Origin: Actinoplanes flavus
GTDB taxonomy: Bacteria; Actinomycetota; Actinomycetes; Mycobacteriales; Micromonosporaceae
Direction: 5' to 3'
Assembly: GCF_017592555.1 (NCBI RefSeq)
Contig: NZ_JAGFNS010000004.1
Span: forward strand, 62,001-126,000
DNA length: 64,000 bases
Part shown: positions 16,392-23,972 of the stretch, in pieces
Position numbering within the stretch: position 1 is the first letter of the stretch
Layout of the letters: the number at the start of each line of letters is the position of its first letter
Notes under the pieces: model-generated
The model's input: the letters and a program-made list of their open reading frames with translations, nothing else
Databases searched by the model: none
What the model was told of the DNA's origin: nothing
Position numbers and translations under genes: made by a program

Positions 16392-17435
16392 ATCTTCACC
16401 GTCAACGCCATCGCGGCTCCGTCGGCCACCGAACCGCTCGTGCGCACCACCGTCGAGCGGCGCGACCCCGGCCCCCGCGATGTCCTCATCGAGATCAGCT
16501 ACGCCGGCATCTGCCACTCCGACATCCACACCGTCCGTGGTGAGTGGGGCGAGGTGCCGTACCCGCTCACCGTCGGCCACGAGATCGTCGGGCACGTGAC
16601 GAAGGTCGGCGCCGAGGTCACCAAGCACCGGGTCGGCGACCGGGTCGGGGTCGGCTGCATGGTCAACTCCTGCCGGGAGTGCGCCAACTGCCGCGCCGGC
16701 CAGGAGCAGTACTGCCTGAACGGCAACGTCGGCACGTACGCGTCGACCGACCGGGACGGCACCGTCACCCAGGGCGGCTACTCCACCCACATCGTCGTCG
16801 ACGAGGACTTCGTCCTGCGCGTGCCGGAGACGATCCCGCACGAGGCCGCGGCCCCGCTGCTCTGCGCCGGCATCACCACCTACTCGCCGCTGGCCCACTG
16901 GAAGGCCGGGCCCGGCAAGAAGGTGGCCGTGGTCGGCATGGGCGGCCTCGGGCACATGGCCGTCAAGATCGCCGTCGCCATGGGCGCCGAGGTCACCGTG
17001 CTGTCGCAGACCCTCGGCAAGAAGGACGACGGGCTGCGGTTCGGGGCCGCGCACTACCACGCGACCAGCGACCCGGCCACGTTCGAGGCGCTCGCCGACA
17101 CCTTCGACCTGATCGTCAACACGGTCAGCGCGCCCATCGACGTCAACGCCTACCTGCGGCTGCTGCGCCTGGACGGCACCATGGTCAACGTCGGCGCGCC
17201 GCCCGAGCCGCTGCCGGTCAAGGTGTTCACGCTGTTCAGCAACCGGCGTTCGTTCGCCGGATCGAGCATCGGCGGCATCGCCGAGACCCAGGAGATGCTC
17301 GACTTCTGCGCCGAGCACGGCATCGCCCCGGAGATCGAGCTGATCCGCGCCGAGCAGGTCAACGAGGCGTACGAGCGGGTGCTGACGTCCGACGTGCGGT
17401 ACCGGTTCGTGATCGACGTCGACTCGCTGCGATAG
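16392..17435 (+). CDS. Zinc-dependent alcohol dehydrogenase, NAD(P)-linked (YahK/cinnamyl-alcohol type)
   Basis: About 347 residues. Homologues begin 'MFTVNAYAA'; here that position reads ATC-TTC-ACC-GTC-AAC, preceded by GGAGG (16382-16386) at ideal distance. I place the start at the ATC codon 16392. The nearest in-frame ATG is at 16296 and would add 32 low-complexity residues. Catalytic zinc ligands are in 'GICHSD' and 'GHEIVG', and the structural zinc cysteines in '[17 protein letters not shown]'. The Rossmann motif is '[13 protein letters not shown]' near 175. The enzyme should interconvert alcohols and aldehydes in the cytoplasm, probably with NADPH. It is divergent from the RHH-regulated exporter operon, with the TGGCAC array between. 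Confidence 0.85.
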   Translation: MFTVNAIAAPSATEPLVRTTVERRDPGPRDVLIEISYAGICHSDIHTVRGEWGEVPYPLTVGHEIVGHVTKVGAEVTKHRVGDRVGVGCMVNSCRECANCRAGQEQYCLNGNVGTYASTDRDGTVTQGGYSTHIVVDEDFVLRVPETIPHEAAAPLLCAGITTYSPLAHWKAGPGKKVAVVGMGGLGHMAVKIAVAMGAEVTVLSQTLGKKDDGLRFGAAHYHATSDPATFEALADTFDLIVNTVSAPIDVNAYLRLLRLDGTMVNVGAPPEPLPVKVFTLFSNRRSFAGSSIGGIAETQEMLDFCAEHGIAPEIELIRAEQVNEAYERVLTSDVRYRFVIDVDSLR

Positions 17436-17504
17436 CGGAACCGGCGGGCATCCGGGCACGTCACACCGGCGGAACACAGGAACCGCCGATGCTGGAGGAC
17501 CCGG

Positions 17505-18485
17505 ATGCCCGTACGAGCGACAGTCGCGACGATCGCGATGCTCACCCTTCTCGTGGGCGGCTGCGCCCGGCCCGGCGACACCGTGGGCGACAGCGATCTC
17601 CCGTTGGCCGCCCGGATCGGCACCCTCACCGTCAACGACCGGTGGGAGTCCTGTGACAAGCACCGGCCGGAGGACGCGGTCGGCGTCGACGGGGCGCAGG
17701 AGGCCCTCACCATGCCGCTGCTGGACGACTCGTTCCAGCCGGTCAGCGCCGTCATCTGCGGTGCCACCGTCAAGCAGCGGCCGTCCGGCGGCAGCGACTA
17801 CGTCGCGTTCGAGTCGAAGACCGACGACCTCGGCGCGCTGCTTCCGGCGCTGCGCCTGCCGGACGTCGACTACGACGCGGAGGCCTGCACCGCCGACCTG
17901 CCGGCGGTGCCGTGGCTGGTGCTGCTCGACGCGCGGGGGCGGTGGGTGCGGCCGGGCGTCCCGATCGACGACTGCGGCAAGCCCCGTCAGGAGTTCCGCG
18001 ACGTCTACGGCGCGCTGAGGACGACCGAGGTCTCCAGCAAGGTGGTCAGCGAGATCGAGTCCGACGCCGCCGCGCGGGCCGGATGCTCCCAGACGTACGG
18101 GGACATGACTTGGGCGTACGGAGCGTTCGACAACGTCCGTGAGGTGAACGTCGACTCGCTGCCGGCCGCCACCGAGGTCCGGCGCTGCGTCTACTTCGTG
18201 CCGGAGAAGGAGCGCGGCGGCGACAAACCGGCCGGCGACTTCCGCTCCGGCGGCCTGATGGACGACAGCGCGTGGGCCGCCATCCGCAAGGAGCTGGTCG
18301 CCGCCCCGCCGGCGCCCGCCTGCACCACCCCGGCCAGCGGCTTCGCCCTCCTTCAGCTGACCCGGGGCGGTTCGGTCTCGGTGGAGAGGGACGGCTGCAG
18401 ACGGGCGCTCGTCGAGCCGATCGACGGTGGCGCCACCCTGCGCGTGGCCGGCCCGGCGCTGCTGGAGCTGGTCTTCACGAAGTAG
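17505..18485 (+). CDS. Secreted lipoprotein of unknown function
   Basis: 326 residues from ATG 17505. The N-terminus is a lipoprotein signal: charged start, hydrophobic core, lipobox 'LLVGGC' with Cys 20 as the probable lipidated residue. The mature part contains at least eight further cysteines that could form disulfides ('ESCDKH', 'VICGAT', 'EACTAD', 'DDCGKP', 'AGCSQ', 'RRCVYF', 'PACTTP', 'DGCRRA'). Many actinomycete lipoproteins of this general type are known, but I recognise no functional domain. It stands alone on its strand; the converging PPOX gene overlaps its end by 11 bases. Confidence 0.7.
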   Translation: MPVRATVATIAMLTLLVGGCARPGDTVGDSDLPLAARIGTLTVNDRWESCDKHRPEDAVGVDGAQEALTMPLLDDSFQPVSAVICGATVKQRPSGGSDYVAFESKTDDLGALLPALRLPDVDYDAEACTADLPAVPWLVLLDARGRWVRPGVPIDDCGKPRQEFRDVYGALRTTEVSSKVVSEIESDAAARAGCSQTYGDMTWAYGAFDNVREVNVDSLPAATEVRRCVYFVPEKERGGDKPAGDFRSGGLMDDSAWAAIRKELVAAPPAPACTTPASGFALLQLTRGGSVSVERDGCRRALVEPIDGGATLRVAGPALLELVFTK

Positions 18486-18996
18486 CGGAGAGCTTCGTGA
18501 TGTCGGGGGCGTAGACGGTCATCCAGCTCGGGTGCAGGCGGTAGTAGACGACCTCCAGCTCCCAGTCGAACGCGTCCGCGCCGTAGAAGTCCTGGAAGTA
18601 GGTGAGCAGCTCCGGCCAGTCGGCGGCCGGGGCGCCGCCCAGCGGGTTCAGGACCTCGACCGTGCCGTGGGTGAAGACGCCCAGGTCCTCGCCGCGCAGG
18701 TGGGCGACGCTGGCGGCCGGGCGGGCGGCGAGATGACGTGCCTTCGCCGCGGTCCGGGCGGTGCCGAAGACCCACCTGCCGTGCAGGAAATGCCCGTCGA
18801 CACCGCTGATCCGCGGTTCGCCCCGGGCCGTCACGGTGGACAGGGCGAGCGTGCACATGCCGGTCAGGACGCCGGTGAGCTGCTCCGCCGTCACGGTCCG
18901 GCCGGTGAAGATCGACTGGAGATGGTCGGTGGAGCGGGACAGCGAGGCGTCGAGAAGGGCCTGGAGCTCGATCAGTTCTTTCGCCGTTTCACGCAT
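18475..18996 (-). CDS. Pyridoxamine 5'-phosphate oxidase-family (split-barrel flavin) protein
   Basis: 173 residues from ATG 18996. The split-barrel core begins near residue 40 with 'GMCTLALSTVTARGEPRISGVDGHFLHGRWVFGTA', readable in overlapping short blocks, followed by 'KARHLAARPAASVAHL' and 'GVFTHGTVEVLN'. These are typical of PPOX-like FMN- or F420-binding proteins. The end ('WEL.VVYYRLHPSWMTVYAPD') is also family-like. Such proteins usually act as flavin- or deazaflavin-dependent reductases on small molecules; the substrate cannot be inferred. No operon partner is evident. Confidence 0.75.
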   Translation of the reverse strand: MRETAKELIELQALLDASLSRSTDHLQSIFTGRTVTAEQLTGVLTGMCTLALSTVTARGEPRISGVDGHFLHGRWVFGTARTAAKARHLAARPAASVAHLRGEDLGVFTHGTVEVLNPLGGAPAADWPELLTYFQDFYGADAFDWELEVVYYRLHPSWMTVYAPDITKLSATS

Positions 18997-19111
18997 ACCG
19001 TCACGGTAGCGGGACGATCACCGGCCGAACCGCGGTGCGGGGACCAGCACCCCGTCGGTGGCGGCCGCCGGTCGCCGCAGGCGAGCGCCGGCGGTCCGCC
19101 AGGTGAACCTG

Positions 19112-19489
19112 TTACTCCTCGGCCACGGTGGGCTGGGGCACCTCCCGCAGACTCCGGTTGTGCCGCGGCTCGTGCTTGCCCTTGACGCCGTCGATGCGCC
19201 GCCGGAGATCGTCGCGGACGTCCATGACGGCCGCGTGCAGGTCCTCCTCGGAGGACGTGGTGACGATCTTCTCGCCGCCGCTGAGCCAGCACTCCAGGGT
19301 GACCTTCTGGCCGCGGGCGGCCCGGTCCTTCACCATGATCTCCAGCTCGGTGGCGTCGGCGTGGAACCCGGCGAGCCGGGCGTCCAGGGTGCTGAACTGC
19401 TCGACCAGCCAGTTCCGGTCACCTTGCGTGAATCCGGCGCCCACCCGCAGGCACTCCGCGACGGTGGCCGGGTTGGTGACGGCACTCAT
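19112..19489 (-). CDS. HPF/RaiA-like ribosome hibernation protein (short form)
   Basis: 125 residues from ATG 19489. Residues about 25-105 fit the beta-alpha-beta-beta-beta-alpha fold of the short hibernation-promoting factor: 'LEIMVKDRAARGQKVTLECWLSGGEKIVTTSSEEDLHAAVMDVRDDLRRRI', readable in blocks. The basic end of the helix and the 'KHEPRHNRS' tail are also typical. Short HPF binds the 30S decoding region and blocks tRNA and mRNA. Mycobacterial MPY is a longer protein, so this is a distant counterpart. It lies close to an MRF-like gene (19995-21038) with a Zur box upstream. MRF recruits the hibernation factor to ribosomes in mycobacteria, so a joint zinc-starvation role is plausible but unproven. 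Confidence 0.68.
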   Translation of the reverse strand: MSAVTNPATVAECLRVGAGFTQGDRNWLVEQFSTLDARLAGFHADATELEIMVKDRAARGQKVTLECWLSGGEKIVTTSSEEDLHAAVMDVRDDLRRRIDGVKGKHEPRHNRSLREVPQPTVAEE

Positions 19490-19573
19490 CTGAACAACTC
19501 CTCTGTCCGGCGAATACGGTCGGACACCTCATACCCACTTGATCACAGCGAACACCGCCCTATGGTCTTGGTC

Positions 19574-20032
19574 ATGCACATCCGGCCCATCCATCAGGGC
19601 GACGTGGCCCGCCTCGCCGTGCTCCTCGAGCAGCTCGGGTTCCCGTCGACCGAGCGTGACGTCCGCCATCGCCTCGACTACTGGCTGGGCGACCGGGCCG
19701 GCGCGCTGCTCGGCGCCGACGACGACGGCGTCCTGGTGGGCGTGGCGGCGCTGCACGTCACCCCGCTGCTCGAGGTCACCGGCAAGTTCGGGCGGCTCGC
19801 GGCGCTGGTCGTCGACGAGGCCAGCCGCGGCCGCGGGGTCGGGCGGATGCTGATCCGGGCGGCCGAGGAGCGGGCGCGGGCGGCCGGGTGCCTGTTCCTG
19901 GAGGTGACCAGCAGCAGTCACCGGCATCCGGCGCACCTGTTCTACGAGAGCCTCGGGTTCACCGACAGCCGGGAGGACTGGCGCCGCTTCGTGCTCAAGC
20001 TGGGTGAGGTGGCGGATCCACCCGCACGGTGA
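19574..20032 (+). CDS. GNAT-family N-acetyltransferase
   Basis: 152 residues from ATG 19574; an ATG at 19562 would add four residues. 'MHIRPIHQGDVARLAVLLEQLG' opens a standard GNAT fold. The acetyl-CoA binding loop is 'DEASRGRGVGRMLI' (Q/RxxGxG/A type, near 90). The C-terminal strand 'HPAHLFYESLGFTD' carries the usual tyrosine. It transfers an acetyl group to an unknown amine. It sits between the HPF-like and MRF-like genes on the opposite strand, and its 3' end overlaps the MRF-like gene by about 38 bases. Confidence 0.82.
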   Translation: MHIRPIHQGDVARLAVLLEQLGFPSTERDVRHRLDYWLGDRAGALLGADDDGVLVGVAALHVTPLLEVTGKFGRLAALVVDEASRGRGVGRMLIRAAEERARAAGCLFLEVTSSSHRHPAHLFYESLGFTDSREDWRRFVLKLGEVADPPAR

Positions 20033-21038
20033 GCCCGCCGGTGGAGGTGCGCGGGAACGGGTCCGGCAGCCGGCGCCACCCGGCCTCGCCGCGGGAGAGC
20101 TCCTCGTCGGTGAGCAGGCAGGCGGTCAGGGTGCGGTGCAGGCGGACCGGGTCCAGGTCGAAGCCGATGAACGCCAGGTGGTGGTGGCGGTCGCCGTAGT
20201 AGGGGTCCCAGTCCAGGTCGGCGGCGATCCGGCGTTCGGCGTGGACGGTCCGCCACGCCTCGTCGCTCAGCCCGGCCAGCCAGACGCTCGCCGGGGCCAG
20301 GTGCGGGGTGGCCGCCGACTCCCAGGACATCACCAGTTCGGGGCGGCTGGCCAGCCAGAGGTGGCCGCGGGAGCGCAGCACCTGGTCGATCACGTCGTCG
20401 AGGGCCGCGTGCAGGCGCTCCGGGTGGAACGGGCGGCGGGCCTTGAAGACGGACGAGACGACGCCGTTGACGGGTAGCGGCTCGTGCAGGCCGACCGGGC
20501 GGCCGCGCAGGCCCCGGGTGACCGGGGTGAGCGGGACCGGACGGTGGGCCACGGCGGGCGGGTGGGTGTCGGCGGCGGTGAGCACGGCCGCCCACGGGGC
20601 GAGCCGGTGCAGCAGGACGCGCAGCCGGTCGGCCTCCCACGGGTCGTCGTCGGGCAGGTCGGCCAGGACGATCGTGTCGGCCTGCTCGATCTGATGGGCC
20701 ACGATGTCGCCGATGCCGCGGCCGTCGCCGGTCTCGGGCAGGACGGTCTCGTCGGTCAGCGCGTCGAGCAGCAGGTCGGCGGCGACCGCGGTGACGGTCC
20801 GGCCGAGCGACACGCCCGGCGGCGGATCGGCGGTGGCCCAGTCGAGGCGCAGGCGGTCCGGCTCGCCGGTCTCCGGGAACACCACGAGCAGGTCGCCGTC
20901 GTGCCGGCCGGCGATCGCCAGCAGATCGTCGAGGGTGGACCAGGTGATCAGCCGCGACGGCCGGTCGGCCAGCAGCCGGGCCGCCACCGTGCCGGTGACG
21001 TGCGGCCAGAATCCGAACAACGGGGTGACGGTCGTCAT
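19995..21038 (-). CDS. MRF-like ribosome-hibernation-factor recruiter (CobW C-terminal protein with degenerate GTPase)
   Basis: 347 residues from ATG 21038; in-frame ATGs at 21050 and 21077 are alternatives. The C-terminal CobW domain is clear: 'FKARRPFHPERLHAAL', 'LRSRGHLWLASRPELVMSWES', then 'DWDPYYGDRHHHLAFIG' and 'LLTDEEL'. The N-terminal region aligns with a CobW GTPase but has no P-loop ('FGFWPHVTGTVAARLL' replaces GxxGxGKTT) and no NKxD. The same loss is found in mycobacterial Rv0106-type proteins, where the Zur-controlled MRF recruits the hibernation factor MPY to ribosomes in low zinc. A Zur box lies 74 bases upstream of the start. The likely role is therefore zinc-starvation ribosome remodelling. 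A metal-chaperone role is less likely without a GTPase or a CxCC motif. Confidence 0.78.
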   Translation of the reverse strand: MTTVTPLFGFWPHVTGTVAARLLADRPSRLITWSTLDDLLAIAGRHDGDLLVVFPETGEPDRLRLDWATADPPPGVSLGRTVTAVAADLLLDALTDETVLPETGDGRGIGDIVAHQIEQADTIVLADLPDDDPWEADRLRVLLHRLAPWAAVLTAADTHPPAVAHRPVPLTPVTRGLRGRPVGLHEPLPVNGVVSSVFKARRPFHPERLHAALDDVIDQVLRSRGHLWLASRPELVMSWESAATPHLAPASVWLAGLSDEAWRTVHAERRIAADLDWDPYYGDRHHHLAFIGFDLDPVRLHRTLTACLLTDEELSRGEAGWRRLPDPFPRTSTGGLTVRVDPPPHPA

Positions 21039-21111
21039 CTTCCTGCTCATCGCCGGTGTAGGAGTGCGGCCGAGCATAGCGGTCGGCGCGTGTCCTCCGG
21101 AAGAAGCTTAC

Positions 21112-21126
21112 TGAAAACGATTTTCG
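21112..21126. promoter_or_regulatory. Zur box
   Basis: TGAAAACGATTTTCG matches the actinobacterial 7-1-7 Zur palindrome (TGAAAATGATTTTCA) at 13 of 15 positions. It lies between the MRF-like gene and the divergent PLP-enzyme genes. Zur with zinc bound would repress both directions when zinc is plentiful. Confidence 0.75.
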
Positions 21127-21127
21127 T

Positions 21128-21133
21128 TATACT
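21128..21133 (+). promoter_or_regulatory. -10 hexamer next to the Zur box
   Basis: TATACT, one mismatch from the consensus -10, begins one base after the Zur box and points to the PLP-enzyme cluster. No clear -35 is visible. Bound Zur would block polymerase here. The leader to the first start codon would be about 80 bases. Confidence 0.45.
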
Positions 21134-21217
21134 ATGCGTTCGGAAGGTTACGTCGAGCCCGGCTCATCGATTACGTTGGGATGGACCGGCGCTGAGCGCG
21201 GTCGGGCGGGAGTGTAG

Positions 21218-22654
21218 ATGGCGCCAAGTCTCCAACCGCGCGTCGACGGCGATCTGCGGTCCATCCTCGACAGTCACGACACCCTCCACCGGATGGTCGA
21301 CACCCTCGGCTCACCGCTGAATCTGGTGCTGCCGGACCGGCTCGCCGGCAACGTGCGCGACTTCGAAACCACCCTTCGGGCGTACGATCTGGGCGGCACC
21401 GTCTACTTCGCGCACAAGGCGAACCGGTCCAGCGCCCTCGTCCGGGCACTGGCCACCACCGGCGCCGGGATCGACGTGGCCTCACTGGGGGAGCTGCAGC
21501 ACGCGCTCGGCGCCGGCCTCGGCCCCGCCCGGATCATGGCGACCGGGCCGAAGAGCCGCGAGTTCCTGTGGCTGGCCGCGCGCACCGGGGTGACCGTCGG
21601 CGCCGACTCGGTGCCGGAACTGGCCGAGCTGGCCGGCATGGTGGCGGCACACGGCCTGCCCCGGGTGCGGGTGATGGCCCGGCTCTCCGGGTTCGCCTCC
21701 ACCGGGACCACCGTGCTGAGCCGGGCCAGCCGCTTCGGCGTACCGGTCTCCGATCTCGACCCGCTCTGGGCGGTGCTGGACGAGCACCGCGATCAGCTCG
21801 ACTTCCACGGCGCCGCCTACCACCTGGACACCAACGGGCTGCCGGAGAAGGCCGCCGCGCTGGAGGGCTGCCTGGAGGCGATGGCCGAGGCACAGCGGCG
21901 CGGCCTGAGCCCCCGGGCGATCGACGTCGGTGGCGGGTTCGGCGTCAACTACCTGGCCGACAGCCGGGAGTGGGAGGCGTGGACCACCGAGCTGACCGGC
22001 GCGGTCCTCGGGCAGCGGCCGCCGATCACCTGGGACGGGCACGGCTACGGGCTGCGCAACGAGGGCGGCCGGCTGCGCGGGGTCCTGGCGGTCTACCCCG
22101 CCTACCGGGCGGTGGCCGGACCGGCCTATCTGGACCGGCTTCTCGCCACCGCGTCGACGGCGCACCGCCGGCCACTCGGCTCGCTGGTCCTGGACAATCT
22201 CTACGACCTGCACCTCGAACCCGGCCGGGCACTGCTCGACCAGTGCGGCGCGGTCCTGACCCGGGTGGAGGAGGTGCGCGACGGGCTGGTCCGGGTGGCC
22301 GCGAACAGCAACGACGTCGCGCTGGAGGCGCACGGCGTACTGATGGATCCGATCCTCGTGCCCCGCGGAGAGCCGCGGCCGGACGACGGCCCGGTGGGGG
22401 TCCATCTGGCCGGCAACCTGTGCCTGGAAGCCGACCTGATCACCCGGCGCCGGGTGCCTCTGCCGCGCCCGCCGCGCGCCGGTGACCTGCTGGTGTTCGC
22501 GAACACGGCCGGCTACCTGATGGATTTCAGCGCCGGGAGCGCGCTGATGCAGCCCACCGCCCGCACGGTGGCCGCCTGGCGGCACGGCGGCGACTGGCGG
22601 TGGTGCCTGGACGAGCGGTACTGGCCCGTGACGGGCCGGGAGGAGACCGGGTGA
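21218..22654 (+). CDS. Y4yA-like PLP-dependent fold-III decarboxylase/racemase-type enzyme
   Basis: 478 residues from ATG 21218 (GGGAG 5 bases before). It belongs to the diaminopimelate/ornithine decarboxylase (alanine-racemase fold) group: PLP lysine K68 in 'YFAHKANRS', 'GIDVASLGELQHAL' near 90, 'HLDTNG', the glycine-rich PLP phosphate loop 'DVGGGFGVNY' near 233, and 'LEPGRALLDQCG' near 330. The active-site cysteine and tyrosine come late ('GNLCLEADLI', 'FANTAGYLMDF'). The family resembles rhizobial Y4yA. It likely decarboxylates or otherwise modifies an amino acid. It is the first gene of a Zur-box cluster and overlaps the next gene by 4 bases (GTGA). Confidence 0.82.
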   Translation: MAPSLQPRVDGDLRSILDSHDTLHRMVDTLGSPLNLVLPDRLAGNVRDFETTLRAYDLGGTVYFAHKANRSSALVRALATTGAGIDVASLGELQHALGAGLGPARIMATGPKSREFLWLAARTGVTVGADSVPELAELAGMVAAHGLPRVRVMARLSGFASTGTTVLSRASRFGVPVSDLDPLWAVLDEHRDQLDFHGAAYHLDTNGLPEKAAALEGCLEAMAEAQRRGLSPRAIDVGGGFGVNYLADSREWEAWTTELTGAVLGQRPPITWDGHGYGLRNEGGRLRGVLAVYPAYRAVAGPAYLDRLLATASTAHRRPLGSLVLDNLYDLHLEPGRALLDQCGAVLTRVEEVRDGLVRVAANSNDVALEAHGVLMDPILVPRGEPRPDDGPVGVHLAGNLCLEADLITRRRVPLPRPPRAGDLLVFANTAGYLMDFSAGSALMQPTARTVAAWRHGGDWRWCLDERYWPVTGREETG

Positions 22655-23970
22655 GGTACGACAGCGTCACCGACATCATCGGCGACACCCCACTGGTGCG
22701 CATCGACGAGGCCGTGCACGGCCTGCGCCACATCGACCTGTACGCCAAGATGGAGCTGTACAACCCGTTCGGGTCGGTGAAGGACCGGGCCGCGTGGAAC
22801 ATGGTCCGCCACCGGCTCGCCGACGCGGCCGACCGTGGCGACACCGTGGTGGAGCTGTCCAGCGGCAACACCGCCAAGGCGCTCGCGGTGATCGCCGGGA
22901 TGCACGGGCTGGCCTTCCGCAGCGTCACCAACCGGATGCGGATTCCCGAGGTCAAGGATCTGTTGCTGCTGCTCGGCGCGCAGATCGACGAGCTGCCCGG
23001 CCGGTCCGAGTGCCTGGATCCGGCGGACACCGACGATCCGCTGACCCGGATGTACCACACCGTGTCGGCGGCCGGCGGCGGTTACCTGCACACCGACCAG
23101 TACTTCAACGATCTCAACGTGCAGGCGCACCTGCGCGGCACCGGACCGGAGATCATCGCCGATCTGGGCGGGCGGGCGCCGGACTACTTCATCGCCTGCG
23201 TCGGCACGGCCGGGTCGTCCACCGGGGTGGCCCGGGCGCTGCGCCGCCACGACCCGAACGTGACCGTGGTCGGGCTGGTCGCCGGGAAGTCCGACTTCAT
23301 CCCGGGGATCCGCGACATCGACGAGGTGCACGAGGTCGGTCTCTTCGACCCGCAGGTGTACGACACGATCGAGGCGGTCAGCTCGGACGAGGCGATCGAC
23401 GGGCTGCTCACCCTGGTCCGCCGGTGCGGCACCCTGGCCGGGCCCACCGGGGGCGGCGCCTACCAGGGGGCGGTCCGCTACCTGCGCGGGGTGGACGCGG
23501 AGCTGACCGAACGGCGTACCGCGGTGTTCATCGTCTGCGACCGGGTCGAGAGCTACCTGAGCTACCTCCGGGAACGGCGTCCCGAACTGTTCCGGCAGCC
23601 GGCCCGCGCCCACTCGGTGCGCACCCTCACCGGTGACGAGCTGGCCGCCGCCCGGACCGTCGACGTCGCCGGGGCGCGAGAGTGGATCGAGCAGGAGCAG
23701 CCGCTGATCGTGGACCTGCGCAGCCCGTTCGCGTACCGGGCCCTGCACCTGGACGGGTCGGTCAACATCGTCGACGACCTGTTCGAGGAGATGCTGCGCG
23801 GCGGGCTGCCGTTCAGCCGCCGCCGCCCGGTGCTGCTGGTCTGCCCGGTGGGGGAGAAATCGGCCCGGTACGCCGCCCTGCTCACCCGGATGGGCCACCC
23901 GGACGCCCGTTCCCTGTCCGGCGGGGTGATCGCCTGGCGCGACGCCGGCGCGGAACTGGTTCGGGACTGA
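22651..23970 (+). CDS. Cysteine-synthase-like PLP enzyme fused to a rhodanese domain
   Basis: 439 residues from GTG 22651, overlapping the upstream stop. Residues 1-310 are a fold-II PLP enzyme of the CysK/CBS group: 'IIGDTPLVRI' near 10, PLP lysine in 'NPFGSVKDRAA' near 47, 'SSGNTAKALAV' near 72, 'GTAGSSTGVARAL' near 190. Such enzymes eliminate and replace a beta substituent on serine-type substrates. After a linker, residues about 335-437 form a rhodanese domain with 'IVDLRSPFAYRALHLDGSVNI' in overlapping blocks and an active-site loop 'CPVGEKSARY'. The cysteine there can carry a persulfide. The fusion suggests sulfur is delivered directly to the beta-replacement reaction. The gene is coupled to its Y4yA-like partner. 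Confidence 0.82.
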   Translation: MRYDSVTDIIGDTPLVRIDEAVHGLRHIDLYAKMELYNPFGSVKDRAAWNMVRHRLADAADRGDTVVELSSGNTAKALAVIAGMHGLAFRSVTNRMRIPEVKDLLLLLGAQIDELPGRSECLDPADTDDPLTRMYHTVSAAGGGYLHTDQYFNDLNVQAHLRGTGPEIIADLGGRAPDYFIACVGTAGSSTGVARALRRHDPNVTVVGLVAGKSDFIPGIRDIDEVHEVGLFDPQVYDTIEAVSSDEAIDGLLTLVRRCGTLAGPTGGGAYQGAVRYLRGVDAELTERRTAVFIVCDRVESYLSYLRERRPELFRQPARAHSVRTLTGDELAAARTVDVAGAREWIEQEQPLIVDLRSPFAYRALHLDGSVNIVDDLFEEMLRGGLPFSRRRPVLLVCPVGEKSARYAALLTRMGHPDARSLSGGVIAWRDAGAELVRD

Positions 23971-23972
23971 CC

